From Emydura subglobosa (Eukaryota > Chordata > Testudines > Chelidae), in assembly GCA_007922225.1 (NCBI GenBank), contig ML679991.1, positions 1,324,153 to 1,388,152 on the forward strand: a stretch of 64,000 nucleotides of DNA, in the 5' to 3' direction. Shown in pieces: positions 46,306 through 58,259 of this stretch (positions within the stretch are counted from its first letter, which is position 1; each line of letters starts with the position of its first letter). The notes below the pieces were generated by a model, which did not search any database, was not told the origin of the DNA, and saw only the letters and a program-made list of their open reading frames with translations. Made by a program: the position numbers and the translations under genes.

Positions 46306-47593
46306 TCAACAGGCACTAAGTGATCACCCTCTATCATTTCTGCACAATCCATGCCTTATTCAATACACAGGATAACAGTGTAGGTTACAGGAGTACGTAA
46401 AGGAAGCAAGGAGCCTACCACTCTGCACCTTATTTTGCGCACAATTATTTGCCATGACAGAAGAAGACTAATCTTCTGAAACACGATGATTTACTCTGAA
46501 TTAACATTAGCATGAGAGCAGATTGGTGCCCTCAGCTTGTGCAGTTAATGAGGCAGGAATTCTCACTGAGCAGGGAGGATATAAGCATTTTTTTTCTTCT
46601 CTGCGCCATGAGGCAGGGGACCTGTGGGAAAGATGATCTGATCATGTACCTAAAGACCATCATAATGGAAACGCACAAGAGAGATCAAATTAAAGTTGCA
46701 CAAGCAACCTTAACGTTGGTATTTCCTAGCCTTAAAGTGCTTCACTGTGAGACTTTAATATATTTTTTGTTCAAGATTAAAAAAACCAACCAAACAAACA
46801 AAAAACAACGAGAGTTCTGTAGCACTTTAAAGACTAACAAATTTAATTTCAGCAGGCATAAGCTTTCGTGGGTTGCACCCCACTTCCTCAGATGCAGTTG
46901 GTAGAAATAATATAGCAAATACAATTCAAATACAAGCCAGCTGTCAGCACAGCTGGACTGGCTGGTCCCCTCTCACTGCGGGCTGCAAATATTGAAGCAA
47001 TTTTGGCAGCAAATTAGGACTTGTTTCCACACCAAGGGCATTTATGCTATGGCAGCAATACATGGAAGTGTGAGCACCAGTGCACTTGTGGTTAGACTGT
47101 CAGTAGAACAGCTGCTATCTCTTACAGTGGCATTACAAGAACAAGGACGCTGTTGCTGTGCAGAACGGTCCCAGGGAGGTTAACTGATTGATCCAAGAGG
47201 TCTCTTTCCATTTTAACTTTCATAACCATCCTTGCCCCGGGTACTGAGGACAAGACCGAGGAATAGTCTCAGTGTACTTTGCTGATGTGTTTAGACTCAC
47301 AGAAACATACAACTTGTTTCTAGTTGTACAGCATTTACTCAACATCCCCGTTTCCTCTTACGGACCAAGATTTTCAAACTGTATCAGATCTCTGTGCAGC
47401 CATGCGCAAGGCAGCGCGCGCTACAACCAAGAGATCAACTATTAACACTGAGCTGCCCTGTTGCTCTTCTCAGCCTTACACTTGGATCTGGATTTCCGTG
47501 CTGGTGACCTAGTCGCTGACTCCGCAGGTATTCGTCTCCTCTGACCAGACTTGGTGACAGACCTGGGTTCTGACCTGCAGTTTGAATCTGCCC
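46306..47593. other. Intergenic stretch, one interspersed repeat
   Basis: Apart from the repeat at 46796-46912, no gene was recognised. The open frame at 46512-46904 runs through that repeat and is not considered coding. Confidence 0.45.
46796..46912 (+). repeat. Interspersed repeat, family B
   Basis: GTAGCACTTTAAAGACTAAC, AAATTTAATTTCAGCAGGCA, TAAGCTTTCGTGGG and CCACTTCCTCAGATGCAG form a repeat I recognise as common in reptile genomes. Its class is uncertain to me. Adenine-rich sequence precedes it. Confidence 0.7.
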
Positions 47594-48102
47594 CTATCCC
47601 ACTATAACTGAACTATTCTCTGGTGGCATACTCCTCTCTCTCATCTGTGACTTCCCATATCCACTGATGTATCTCAGCCAAGGTCTCTCCTCCATGGCCA
47701 ACAGCCTTGCTAAGACCCTCCTCCTCTGACTCTTGTCCCCTAGTTGCTCTCTCTGTGTAACCTTTTCCACCTCTAATTTCAGCATCTCACAAGCCCCAGA
47801 ATGCAGCAGTTTCTTGCTCCTGCATGAATGATCCTCTCCTGTGCTGCTTTCAATGGTAGGGACAGTCGCTTGTGAGTAAGTGGACGTGCCAGAGGTGTCT
47901 CTGTCGATCCTCTGGCATAGCAGTGGGTGCTTGTCCAGGGTAAAAACTCTCTTTTCTTTGCGTCTTCTCTGAACCCAACCTGCATTTTGGGTGCAGGATT
48001 CCACAGGGAGGCTGTCTGAGAACCCTGAGTGATCTTCCTTGCTGGATGGACCAGAGAGGAAAACTGGGGAAGGCACGTGATCTTCATCCTTTAACGGTAC
48101 TT
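47594..48102 (-). CDS. Candidate terminal exon of an unknown protein
   Basis: On the minus strand a strong acceptor (TTACTTTCTTTTTCAG) ends at 48103. An uninterrupted frame of about 170 codons runs from there to a stop at 47594-47596. The predicted segment is hydrophilic and Ser/Glu/Arg-rich, with KDEDHVPSPVFLSGPS, SGFSDSLPVESC and a basic helical stretch LEVEKVTQREQLGDKSQRR. No domain is recognised. The frame stays open upstream to 48304, so the acceptor is not needed to explain its length. It could be the last exon of a cellular gene or a chance frame in GC-balanced DNA. No polyadenylation signal is evident just beyond the stop. Confidence 0.3.
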
Positions 48103-49599
48103 CTGAAAAAGAAAGTAAGAGTTGGAATAAGCTCCAGCCCCATCTGGAGTTGCTTGGTTTTAATTCTTGGATGCCCTGATTGTCAACGTTTCCCCACACC
48201 TTCAGGAGACAGTCACGGGACCTATCCCTCCTTTCCCAGACCAATGTCTGGCCGTTTGCCTGTCTCCTTGCCCACTTTCTGTTCAGAAAGCGCCTGGAGC
48301 TCATTATCGAGCATCCATATGGGGGACCAGTCCCGTGTCTACAAAGATACTTGCAGGAGATGGGGTGCGCGGGCTCCCTCTGAACACACTATGTAAAGTA
48401 AAGCACCCCTCTGCAGTACAGTGACGAGTGCCATAGGAATGTCTCCTAAATAAATAAGCACCCCTCTGTAATTGTTCTGCTCGGGACAGGTAGTAGCAAT
48501 TATTCATATAGGGCTCTCTATACAAATTGTGAAATCTCACAAAATAAAATGGCTGTACATTTCTCTCTAACACACAGTATTCTTTGCAACCTGTAACATA
48601 TGGGTTGAGAACCTTTCTATTAGACTGTGGAATCCATACCACGCAATGTACTGTAATCCAAAATGAGGGGCATGAAAGAATCATTCATGCAGAAAATTTA
48701 GAATGCTGTGGGATTCGTTCCTTTAGTGTAAATGACGGTTTCTGTACCCTCAGGGCAATGATTCTTTATATCACATGTAAACAATTTTTCAACCATGGAA
48801 ATGAGGAGACACTAGGGTTTGAATCACGCCAGAATGCTCCTGAAAGCCATTCTGTCACTTTTTTTGTGGTGGAACTGAGTTTGGCAGTATGCTGGGGGGC
48901 GCGTGCCCCTCAGTAGCTCACTCCACCCCAAGCCAGGGGAAGGCACTCTGATCTGCAGCTGGGATGCAACAGGAACTTGGCCAGAGATCCGTACTGCTGA
49001 TAGCTCGCCAGTGCCAGCAGGGAGCCTGCAGCGCTGTCGCAGGGCAGTGTAGCAGTGCAAACATGCGTAGGGGGAGGGGGCACAGCACATAGGGTGCTGC
49101 CGTGGGGCACACAGGGCTCCCTGGACCAGGGGAAGCTGCCCCAGTTTGCATTGCTGTCACTTACGCGATAGTACCAGGAGGGCCTTCTGGCACTTCTCTT
49201 TTTGTAGGGACTTAATTACTGAGGGACACCACACATGGGAATATAGGTAGCGATGGGATTGAGGTGAGGGGCATGTGAGAGGGCTGGTGAGTGGAGTTAT
49301 CATCCTAAGGATGTGCTGGAAGTTCCACTGCTTGGGACAGTCAAGTGAGCCGCTGGGGTGGAGTAAACCTTTTAATCTTTGGTGCAACACTGATGATTTT
49401 ATATGGTTACAATAGGGATGAATTTGGCCCTGCTATTGTTCATTTTAGCTCGGGGAGAGGAGGCTGGATACAGAGTAGCTATAATGATTTTAATGTATGT
49501 GGTGCTGGTTGTGAGCATGAATGGGAAGTAAATGTTATGAATTTGCCAAGGTGCAGTTAGATTTTAGAGCAGAAATCCAACAAACTAAATTTGCCAATA
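48103..49599. other. Intergenic stretch without recognisable genes
   Basis: Several overlapping frames of 60-126 codons on both strands, with no recognisable motif or splice context. Nothing called. Confidence 0.4.
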
Positions 49600-50650
49600 G
49601 AATAAGTGTTATAGCCACTATTAGACTGGAATCTAATTAAGATAATCCCTTCCTATGGAGTCCAGGGAGCGTTAGCTTACGAATGTTAACGTTAGGTTCT
49701 TTTCAGGTCAAATTTTATTTTGGACAGTATTTCTCAGATCAAGGATTCTTGGTTATTCTTAGCCAATCAACAGTTTATTAATTCACCAAGAACCACTTTA
49801 ATATACAATCCACAGTTGACCAGTCATGTGTAGATACAACCAATCTTCACACTAAATACAGTCTTTCAAGCAATTGTCAGATTAGGTTGAGGCTCAGCAG
49901 TTATATCATATAACAAAACAAATTACCAAGATTCTTTATCATATTTACATATAATAATCAATTATCAATTCTTTAATGCTTCTAGTTGTTTATTACACTT
50001 CCACTACCTCTGGAAGGAATAAGGATGCACTTGTCTTTAAGGCACTCTTAAGAATGTGGTTTCTACTATTTGAATAGTTTGGTCTGAAAGGGAAGCGTTT
50101 AAACTATAAAAAGCAATTGCTTAAAGTTATTGTTTAAATTTATCTTAGGCGAATTTGCTTGGATAAGAACATGCATATCACATTAGTTAAAATCCAGAAT
50201 ATGGTTTCGTAAAGTCTCACTAAAAGTATGAACTCTGCAAGATACCTTTCAGTTTTTATATTAAAGAACAGAAGGAGAAATACAGTCTTTGACATGAAAT
50301 CTCATCACTTCTTCTTAGTCCTGTAACTCTGAAATAGGGGAGAATCCTTTCCACACGGTTGGTCCAGGCAATGATAGCATTTCTGGACTCTGCATCTTCT
50401 TCATGAATTCAGTCACATCATCTTCCTGTAACCTGGGAGGAGAGGAGAGTCTTTCCCACATGGGGGTTTAGCAAAGTTCTGGGGTCCATGTGATGGTCCC
50501 AGATTTATACGTCTTGTTTTGGGGTCCACTGGAGAGTGCCTGTTGTCTTGTTTCTGTGGGATGCTAACTCAGCTGCCAGATCTGTTTCTGCTATTTCCCT
50601 TGGTGTCCAGTAGATGGAGGAAGTGCTCCTTTAATCCTTTTTGCATCGTC
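49600..50650 (-). repeat. Possible LTR-like element, antisense
   Basis: On the minus strand a TATA-like GACGTATAAATCTGGG lies near 50512-50500, followed by several hundred AT-rich bases without open frames. The look is that of an old LTR. No second copy or clear border is visible in the window, so the call is weak. Confidence 0.25.
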
Positions 50651-51017
50651 AGCTTCTGATGTTTGAATCATTTCATGGTCTGTATTTCAGTATTTGCCCA
50701 GACTATTACATGGAATCCCCCCCTCCCCCTTTTTAAAGCAGTTTCTTTTAGTAATTCAAAGTTTTACCTGGTTACAAGTGTATACCTTTCCATATTCTTT
50801 TTCCTTGTGTCATATGACTCAGACTGCTTTTATAGCGCAACAATCATTTAGAAACAAAACCCCTTGTTGTCTTTTAAATCTAGTGGACATAGTCCATTCA
50901 TTTTCATTGTATAAGCATTCCTCCTTCTTTAAGGCTTTCAATAGAACAAGAGACATTATTCACAGATAGAGAAACAGTTTATCTGATTCACAAGGCACAC
51001 AAATGTGCAACTTTTAA

Positions 51018-52160
51018 ATTGGGGTGAAAGGCATATTAGAGTCAGATCATCTAGTCTGACTTTCTGTATATCACAGGCCACCAGCACCCGCATACTAAAC
51101 CCAACAACTGAAAGACCAAAATATTACAGTCCACAAGAGTCTAAACTATGATGTGCTATGGGCAGAGAATAGGAGGGACTGAGTTGCACCATGGCCCATG
51201 TTCCTCACAATTGCAGAGAAATGATTAAATGAGATACAGTATACTTCCATTTAGCCGAAACCCTATTATCCTAATCTCCACATTATTCCAATCCCTTCTG
51301 TGTTCCCCAGCATGAGGTTTTTGCTGCAGGGGGCATGTATTTCATGCTGGGGGACAAGAAAGGGATTGGGATAATGTGGAGGGTTGGATAACAGAGCAGA
51401 GTCCTCCAGCCAGGACTGTGAGAAGGCGGAGGAGGAGCCCCCAGCCAGGGGGGGAGGCCACCCTGCTGCTGAATGGCTCTTGCGCTCTCAATTATCCAAA
51501 CTCCCAATTATCCAAATTAAATCCATGTCCCCCATGATATTTGGATAATAAGTAGTATACTGCATACTCAGATAACCCCAGCAAGTCACCTGCACCCACT
51601 CGGTGAAGAGCAAGGTGAAAAAATGCCAGGGTCACTGTGAATCTGACCTGGGAGAAAATTCCTTTCTGACCCCACATACAGTGATCAGCTAAACTCCGAG
51701 CATGTGAGCAAAAACAAGCCAGCAAGAATTCTTGGTGCCACCTCAGAACATTGGTCCACCCTGTCCAACATCCCATCACCAGCCATGGCCATCTCTGATG
51801 CTTTAGAGGAAGGAGACCAACCCCTCCATCCATACCATGCATTATAAGGGGGAAGAGGAATCCCTTCCTGACCCCTGCAGGTGGCCGGCTGAAGCTCTGA
51901 AGCATGAGCTTTTAGGAACATAAGACATAAACCAGAAGTGAGCCCCAGGGCTCTTAAGCCCTGCTCCCTTCTATCACAAGCAACTCCATCATACAATCAC
52001 ACTCATAAATATGTCCACCTCTCTCTTGAAATTCAGAGCTCCTGTTAGGAATCACTCATCTGATTACTAAAAGCCTTCTAATTCCAGTCTGAATTTGTTC
52101 ATGGCCAGTTTATATCCATTTGCCCTTGTGCCATGTTGTCCTTTAGTTTAAATAGCCCTT
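51018..52160 (-). repeat. CR1 LINE fragment, antisense
   Basis: The left end shows the CR1 3' UTR signature in reverse (CAGATCATCTAGTCTGACTT). Further on come the reversed ORF2/UTR phrases CACATACAGTGATCAGCTAA and TTGTTCATGGCCAGTTTATA. All frames are broken. A 326-bp DNA transposon splits it at 51237-51562. Confidence 0.75.
51237..51562. mobile_element. Pogo/Tigger-like element with internal hairpin
   Basis: The ends CAGTATACTTCCATTTAGCC and, reversed, CAGTATACTACTTATTATCC match at the first nine bases and most of the next eleven. TA precedes the left end and CA follows the right end, consistent with a TA target duplication changed by one base. Inside, the arm at about 51279-51318 (ACATTATTCCAATCCC, CCCCAGCATGA) is reverse-complemented at about 51342-51383. 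No coding capacity. Confidence 0.78.
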
Positions 52161-53013
52161 CACCCACTCTGGTATTTACCACCACCCCTCCCCGCCCCTC
52201 CCTCCCCCCGGGATATAAATATCGACAGCAGTGATATCTCTTCTAACCAGAGCAGCAAACTGTAAAATAGCCCAGAAATTGTGTGAAGCAGCAGAGAAAA
52301 GAGCAAGAAATGTCCCCTTACCACCCATCCTCAGCTTCGGTCGTTCTGCCCTCTCCCTGGGGAGCAGGGTCCTGGAAGTACTTTGTCCCTGTCCCGTTGT
52401 CCCTGGGATTTGAAGCAGCAAACTACAACAGACAGACAGTTGAGTCCCTCTTTGTACCAAGCAGAATTCATTCTGTGGAGGATCCTGGCAAAGAGTGGGG
52501 GAAAGAGGAAGAGTCTTTGTGGGAGGAGACTGAGGTTCCACTAACAAGTTCTGGGCTCAGGGGCAGTAGACAGTGAAACCCTCAGTTCTTTTACACACAC
52601 CATGCACCATTTACCACCTTAGCCACCAGCTCTATTCCTTAATCTTTCTATCTCTCACTCTTCTTTCCGACTCAATCTCCTCGCCCTTTGTCCCATCTCT
52701 CCATGGTATCCTTTTAACTAACATCAGTGCTGAAGACCGGCATTGCTTACAGTTGTTCATGATGGACATCTACTCTTCTACTAGCTCCAGTAGCTTCTTG
52801 TTGTTCCTTAAGTCTGGTTGTTGAATGCAGAAATGTTTACATCTGGGCTTTGGCAGGTTAACTGTCACCTTCCCTTGATCTCCAGCTGTGCTCCTATTCC
52901 TGTCTTCATGTGCCTTGGGATTAGTGTAGAGACCACAGCTAGTCATTGAGTCCTAAACCCCATTCTAATACATTTTTAAATGTTCTGTAGCTTATAATGA
53001 CACTTCTTTTCAG
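52161..53013. other. Stretch upstream of the second lectin gene
   Basis: If the second lectin gene has a cytoplasmic-tail exon it should lie here or further upstream, ending one base into a codon. The open frame at 52283-52576 is not followed by a donor of the right kind. No tail exon is called. Confidence 0.4.
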
Positions 53014-53085
53014 GGCTCTGCTCAGGTATCTGGTTCTGGAGATGCTTTACTGGGGTTCTTGCTGTTGTTGTAGCTTTATGGCTGT
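53014..53085 (+). CDS. Membrane-anchor exon of the second C-type lectin gene
   Basis: A CTTCTTTTCAG acceptor and a GTATTT donor bound 72 bases. The frame reads LCSGIWFWRCFTGVLAVVVALWL, of which the second half is a transmembrane segment. Both ends are phase 1. The single base left at its 3' end combines with the two bases opening the exon at 55144 to give Ser, so the joined product is a membrane anchor, a short Ser/Gly-rich stalk and the lectin domain start. Used as a reading frame without splicing, it would stop two codons later, so the donor matters. The chance that a short hydrophobic stretch fits by accident is not negligible. Confidence 0.55.
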
Positions 53086-53343
53086 GTATTTAAGTTATTT
53101 TAAAATAAAATATTATTTACCGCTACAGTGATCAGAACTGCAGATTTTCATAAATACATATCAAATCAACTCTACATTTAGTTTCTGTAGGGGTCACTTG
53201 AAAGACATTTCATTTTAAGACTGAGTTTGAATATTGGAGAAGTGAAACCCATAGAAACAGAAATGGTAAGGCCCAAATTTAGTTCTGGTTTTCTTGTGAC
53301 TTTTGAATGTGCAACCTTATCTATTTCCAAATTCAAGCCAACA

Positions 53344-53399
53344 GAAACAGGCAGAAGGTTTTTTTTGTTTTTTTTGTTTTTGTTTTTGTTTTTTTTGCA
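53344..53399 (+). repeat. T-rich simple repeat
   Basis: Runs of T broken by single G (TTTTTTGT units). Low complexity. Confidence 0.9.
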
Positions 53400-53589
53400 A
53401 CAACTAACTTTCTAACCCTGACTCTTTAAAAAACGAAAACTTAATTAATGCAGAAACTGAAGAGGCTGCCAACAAATGCTACTCGGACTGCCTCAGTTGA
53501 ACACTGAAGTTATCAGAAGTTGAGGAGATTTGTTTTATTTGGTAGAAGAGTACTAAAGGACTCAACTAAACCTCACCTACTCCCTGTAA

Positions 53590-54345
53590 CAGAATGTACT
53601 CCTATGTCCACACCCTACACACTGTTGTAATAATCTTTAAACAAAGTATGTCTTGTAAAGTATCGTATGAAAACTCATAATTAGCTGGTCATTACTGTCC
53701 TAATAAAATGTGCATGGCAACATTGTATGCAAAGTTATAAGAGTCCACTCTAGGATGCTATTAACACATGTACCAAACCACAGACCTACCGAAGCAGCAG
53801 TTTTCAAACAGGTCTGTCCTAAACAAAGGAATGTTTGACCTACTTAATTTGCAGTAATCCAAATCATCGAGCTGGAAGAGGAAATAAAGGAAGTTCAAAT
53901 AGTTAAGAAAAAAGTAGCAGGGAACATCCTTTCCTATAGACATTTTGTCTATTAATACCCAGCTGGAAATGTTTTTCAAAAGAGGGATTGAAACTATAAA
54001 AAGGGGGTCAAATACCCCAAGACTCCCCAGCCCATCACATTCATGGCACCTGAAACAACAAAAGAAGCATCCATTGGATTCTAGGAGAAGGGGTCCTGAG
54101 CTAAGAAATTTGATCAGTAAGGCTGCTGAAAGCATGTGATGAGAAAACTTTACTTTGAATTTAACATAGTTTGTTAATTTAGGCACCAGTTGAATTTATC
54201 TTTGTTTTTCTTGTACCCATTTCTGACTTTTATCATCAATACTTGTGCTCATCTAAAATCTCTCTTTGTAGTTAATAAACTTGTTTTATATTTTTATCTA
54301 ATCCAGTGTGTTTAAATTGAAGTGTCTGGGAGACTCTATTTGGGG
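53590..54345 (+). repeat. Interspersed LTR-like repeat
   Basis: The phrase AGTATGTCTTGTAAAGTATC, then AAAACTCATAATTAGCTGGTC opens a unit I recognise as a common reptile interspersed repeat. It ends near TTAATAAACTTGTTTTATAT, so it has an AATAAA signal near its 3' end as an LTR would. Open frames on the minus strand across it are incidental. Confidence 0.55.
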
Positions 54346-55143
54346 TGACAAGTTCTGTACATGTTATTTCTAGTAAAGTAATAATGGACTTTATATAAAC
54401 TTATATTGACTAGAAGAGGTCTGGGCAGTACATGACATACATTTCAGGGAGAAAATCTAGGACTGGGAGCGTGCTTGGGTCACCCTGCAGTATCACCGAG
54501 GCTGGTAAGAGACAAGGTGTTGCTGGCTGGCTGTGGCACACATAGAGACATAGCTTGGAATGGCTTGTAGGCTGGAGTCTGTTTGTGAGCAATCCAGGCT
54601 GGAGGCTACTGCAGCAAAGACTTATAAAGGGACCTCGGGTTAGAGGTAAGGGGTGACATAGCTACTCATTAGTCTGGATTGTACCCTGCTATGTCACAGT
54701 CCTCACTCACCTGTCTGTGATCCTTACTTGAAAGGAAAAATATATTCAGACTACAGAGTTGGATGTGCAATCAGAGGTGTGCAGGAGCAAATGCAAATAG
54801 CAAATCTGTGTGATGGTGTCATCTAGCCATAGGGACCTTCAGCCCCCATTGTCTGTTGCTTTCATATGGTACATCATGGTTATAATTAGGCTGTAATCTC
54901 TTTAGGCCAGGGACCAGGTCTATTTTATGAGTCTGTTCAGCACCCTCGAGGTAACATAAAAATGATACAAGTTAATTACATTTAAATCTCAAACCAATCT
55001 CATATTTTATTTACTTTAATAGTTTGAATTGTTCTAAGCTCTTGTCCGCATAAATTCAGGGCTGGCCTATGTAGCTCCAGGAAACCTGCTCTGGGAGATC
55101 TTACATGGCAGAGATGTGATGGTTTGTTGTTGTTGATTTTTAG
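54346..55143. other. Intron of the second lectin gene
   Basis: No exon recognised. The phrase AATCTCTTTAGGCCAGGGACC with GTTCAGCACC at about 54893-54945 is the kind of 3' end seen in L2/CR1-type repeats. Confidence 0.45.
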
Positions 55144-55331
55144 CGGTAAATAGTTCATCAGGGGAAGGTTCTTCCGGCTGTCCTCCCCGGGAGCCATGCC
55201 CTGCTGACTGGCTATATCACCAAAGGAAATGTTACTACTTCTCTCAGAAAGAAAAGGTCTGGGACTCCAGCCAGGGCTTTTGTTCCTCACACAACAGCTC
55301 CCTGCTTGTAACTGAAAACCAGCAGGAACTG
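55144..55331 (+). CDS. First lectin-domain exon of a second CLEC2/CD69-like gene
   Basis: A TTGATTTTTAG acceptor and a GTAAGG donor bound 188 bases that read without stop in one frame: a stalk VNSSSGEGSSGC, then CPADWLYHQRKCYYFSQ, VWDSSQGFCSSHNSSLL and VTENQQEL at the donor. The CPADW, KCYYFS and SSQ.FC blocks and the QQEL end are typical of CLEC2/CD69-type lectin domains. The exon starts in phase 1 and ends in phase 0, the same as the exon at 40082. The Asn-Ser-Ser in the stalk and in the domain are potential glycosylation sites. Exons for the rest of the domain were not found up to 64000. They may lie further on or be lost. Nothing in this exon itself suggests inactivation. Confidence 0.85.
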
Positions 55332-57320
55332 GTAAGGCGCTGAGAAGTGGTAGTTTCACCCCCTCCCACCTCCTGGAACCTATGTGATTCCCCACTCTCA
55401 TTCTGCTATTTCTGCATGGCTATAAATCCAGTGCAAAGAGTGTGACAAGGCACAGTGCACAGAAATACGCGTACATGCTCTTTTCTGGAGCTGCCGTCTT
55501 CAGCTCTGGTAGTTCATATTTAGAAACTGTTCATGGAAAGTCTCCTTTAACCTTTGTATTTGTCACATTCACGCATGCTAGTGTCTGAGGCGACTGTCTG
55601 TGAAAACAATGCCCCCTCTTGCCTATCTGTAACCAGAGAGAAACTCTCTTCACACGTACCAAGACCCATCAAGCACAACTGGGCTGGATACTTGTGTTAG
55701 CCCCAGTCTTGGCAGTGAGGTGACAGTTCTCTTCCCTTGACACTGGCCACTTCTCTTGAATTTCACATTTCAATGCTGTTGTCCTATGTTCCTCTCTGTC
55801 TTCTTGCCTCACTGCTCCCCTCATCTTCTCCTTTTCTTGTTTAGGCACCTTCTGTTTTCTTGCTTACAACCTTTAGGACAATCTCCCATTTCATGACCAT
55901 CCAGTGTCCTCTCTTCATTCATCTCCCTCTATAAAACCTGCTTCTTCCAGGAATCCTTCCTCTGGTCTCTACACCAATGATTTCTGCAGCCTGCTTTGCC
56001 TAAACTGTTGTCCACTGTTTTGCTGACGTCAGGCTGTTCAGGGAAGGGACTATAACTTGGTCTTTATTTCGTACTGTTCTGTGTTCATGACTCTGTGTAA
56101 ATACTTAATAATTGTCAGTGCTCACCTGGGTTCTTATAATGAACCTTGCCTACCACTAAAGTGTCAGAGTGCATCATGGCTTTATATGCATGCTTAATAT
56201 TAGTCCATGGCAGTCTTTTGAGCAGAGATTTCTGTAATGTCCTGTCCCTTTAAATGTTTAAGCGCCTCCCCTTCTCCTAGGTTTGAGCTCCTTCCCCATC
56301 TCCTGCTTTGTTAGTTTCGGTTTTGCAGCCCAAACAATAAAACTAGCTCAGCTGACTGCTGTGTGTATCAGCTCCCTCTGCCTCTTTCTCCCGCCTTCTG
56401 TGCTGGCCCCAGAAATGTAACAACTTCTAGTCAGACTGAGGTTTTTTTGTTTGGTTATTGGTGCTTCTTTTTTGTGGACATCACAGGATCCAGACTTGTG
56501 ATTTGATATACATTTGATATCAGTTGATATCAGAACTAAAAGGTTGGTACATTAACCCATAGTCCTAACCTTTAATACTTCTTTCTCTAGAAGGGAAAGA
56601 TCATCCTTTCATCTTCTAGTCTGGAACAAAGATTTTACATTTTGAAAACTGGACAATACACTAGAATTGGCTGATTAAGAAAGATCCCTGCTCTGTTTTT
56701 TTCCTAAAGAAATTTAAAATGAAAATAGCAAAGCAAGGACCCAACACACACCATGCGCTCATCCCCCCACCCCATCCGGCTCCCCATGTCCAACATACTC
56801 CAGCTGTCTCTCCGACCCATGCACATACTGTGTTCTGCCCCTCCAGGTCCCACTCCCATGCACACAGTCCACACCATACACTCTGCCCTGCACTTCCGCC
56901 CCTGCCTACACACAGACTATGCTCCTGCCAGTTACATACCATATACTTTCACATTTCCCAGAGCTTCTCTCATCCATTGCCTCCCTCAAAACAAGCCCCC
57001 ACCTCTGTTCAGAAATCAGGGACCAAGCAAATGGAACTGCCTTCCTGTAATGTAATCCAACGCTGTCTGGGGAGTGTGGGACCAGTCTGATTCGCTAGCT
57101 CTCAATGCCTTCCTGTTCAATACAAGTTCCCTCACACACCCCCTCTTGGGCAGAAGCTTCCGCTCTTTGTTTGCTTCTTGCAGCTGAAGCTGCAGCCATA
57201 GTTGGGGATGAAGCTTCAGCTTCAGGGAGGGCATTTTATTTTGGAGGAAAAGGGACCGTGCCAGGGCAGGAAGAGTTTGGGGTGAGGGATTTTTCTTCTC
57301 GTGTTTGTACCTCTGTATAG
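55332..57320. other. Downstream of the second lectin exon; repeats only
   Basis: No second or third lectin exon (no WKW or WIC block with splice sites) is visible here. About 55900-56120 reads as an L2/CR1-type 3' end (TCCAGGAATCCTTCC, GGGAAGGGACTATAACTTGG). An LTR-like end is called at 56234-56422. Confidence 0.5.
56234..56422 (+). repeat. Short LTR-like fragment
   Basis: It begins TGTAATGTCCTG and ends AATGTAACA, with AATAAA near 56336. The promoter part is missing or short. Family not recognised. Confidence 0.4.
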
Positions 57321-57520
57321 CTTATAGACTCATAGACTATAAGGTCAGAAGAGATCATTATGATCATCTAGTCTGACCTCCTGCACAACGCAGGCCACAG
57401 AACCTCACTCACCCACTCCTATAATAAACCTCTAACCTAATTTTGAGTTACTGAAGTCCTCAAATAATAATTTAAAGACTTCAAGGCACAGAGAATCCAC
57501 CAGCAAGTGTCTTGTGCCCC
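57321..57520 (-). repeat. CR1 LINE 3' end, antisense
   Basis: Reads in reverse as the CR1 3' UTR: AGACTCATAGACT at the tail, then GATCATCTAGTCTGACCTCC. The element is 5'-truncated. An inverted partner lies at 58260-58592. Confidence 0.85.
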
Positions 57521-57937
57521 ATGCTGCAGAGAAAAGGAAGATGCAGACTGTGGGGCGTGGAGATCCAACACATACTGACCAAATGTGTAGAGAGCATAGG
57601 AATTTAGATCAGTGAGGTGCAAGAGTTTTGAGCAGCTGTAGATCAGTGCGTGTTTATTCATGCACGAACACACCCGCATGCTTGTTCGTTTCTTCTGGCT
57701 CACTCTTATTTTGAACATTGGTGTGTTAATGGGAACTTTCTCCCCTCTAATCTATGTGATCTGGACATCAGTTCTATCCTGCACTTTGTTCATCCTGCTC
57801 ACTCTGTTCCAAAATTTCCAGTTCTAAAGATTGTGGAAGGAAAGTGATACCAGAGCTCACACCCTTGTGGCTCCTAGAATAGGGGCAGGAAGAATGAGTT
57901 CTGTCCCCTTAGGTTCTGTTGGTCTGATTAGTTAAGG
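57521..57937. other. Short stretch between repeats
   Basis: Nothing recognised. Confidence 0.4.
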
Positions 57938-58036
57938 AGCCTAATTCACTACTGCATTACACTGGTGTAACTCCATTGGAATCAGTGAGGTTATACTGGC
58001 ATACAACTGGAGTAACGCAATGGTGAATCAGGCCCC
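57938..58036. mobile_element. Foldback MITE, complete
   Basis: About 99 bases that fold on themselves: GCCTAATTCACTACTGCATT at the left is matched in reverse complement by AACGCAATGGTGAATCAGGC at the right, with further pairing of GTGTAACTCCA and similar blocks inside. No coding capacity. Confidence 0.75.
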
Positions 58037-58259
58037 ATGTCTCCAGCACCGGGTGAAGTATTTAGAGGTGCTTCCTCCTCCTGTGTGTGGGGAGAGAAAA
58101 TGGGGCGAAGAACACTAAAGAGAGAAGTGAAAATGAGGAATGGTGTAAAAGAATTTTAGGAGGCTACTTGTTCCCCATAGACCCTCAGTGTTCTTTATCT
58201 TACTAAAACAAGGGGAGCGTTATTCAGTGATTACATGGTTCTTTTTTTACTTTATATAC

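Noticed and set aside
52283..52576. 97-codon frame as the tail exon of the second lectin gene
   Set aside because: No donor of phase 1 follows, and the sequence does not resemble a short acidic cytoplasmic tail.
57160..57225. Palindromic CTGCAGCTGAAGCTGCAG / GAAGCTTCAGCTTC block
   Set aside because: Short local symmetry without repeat copies or termini; likely chance or simple-sequence derived.
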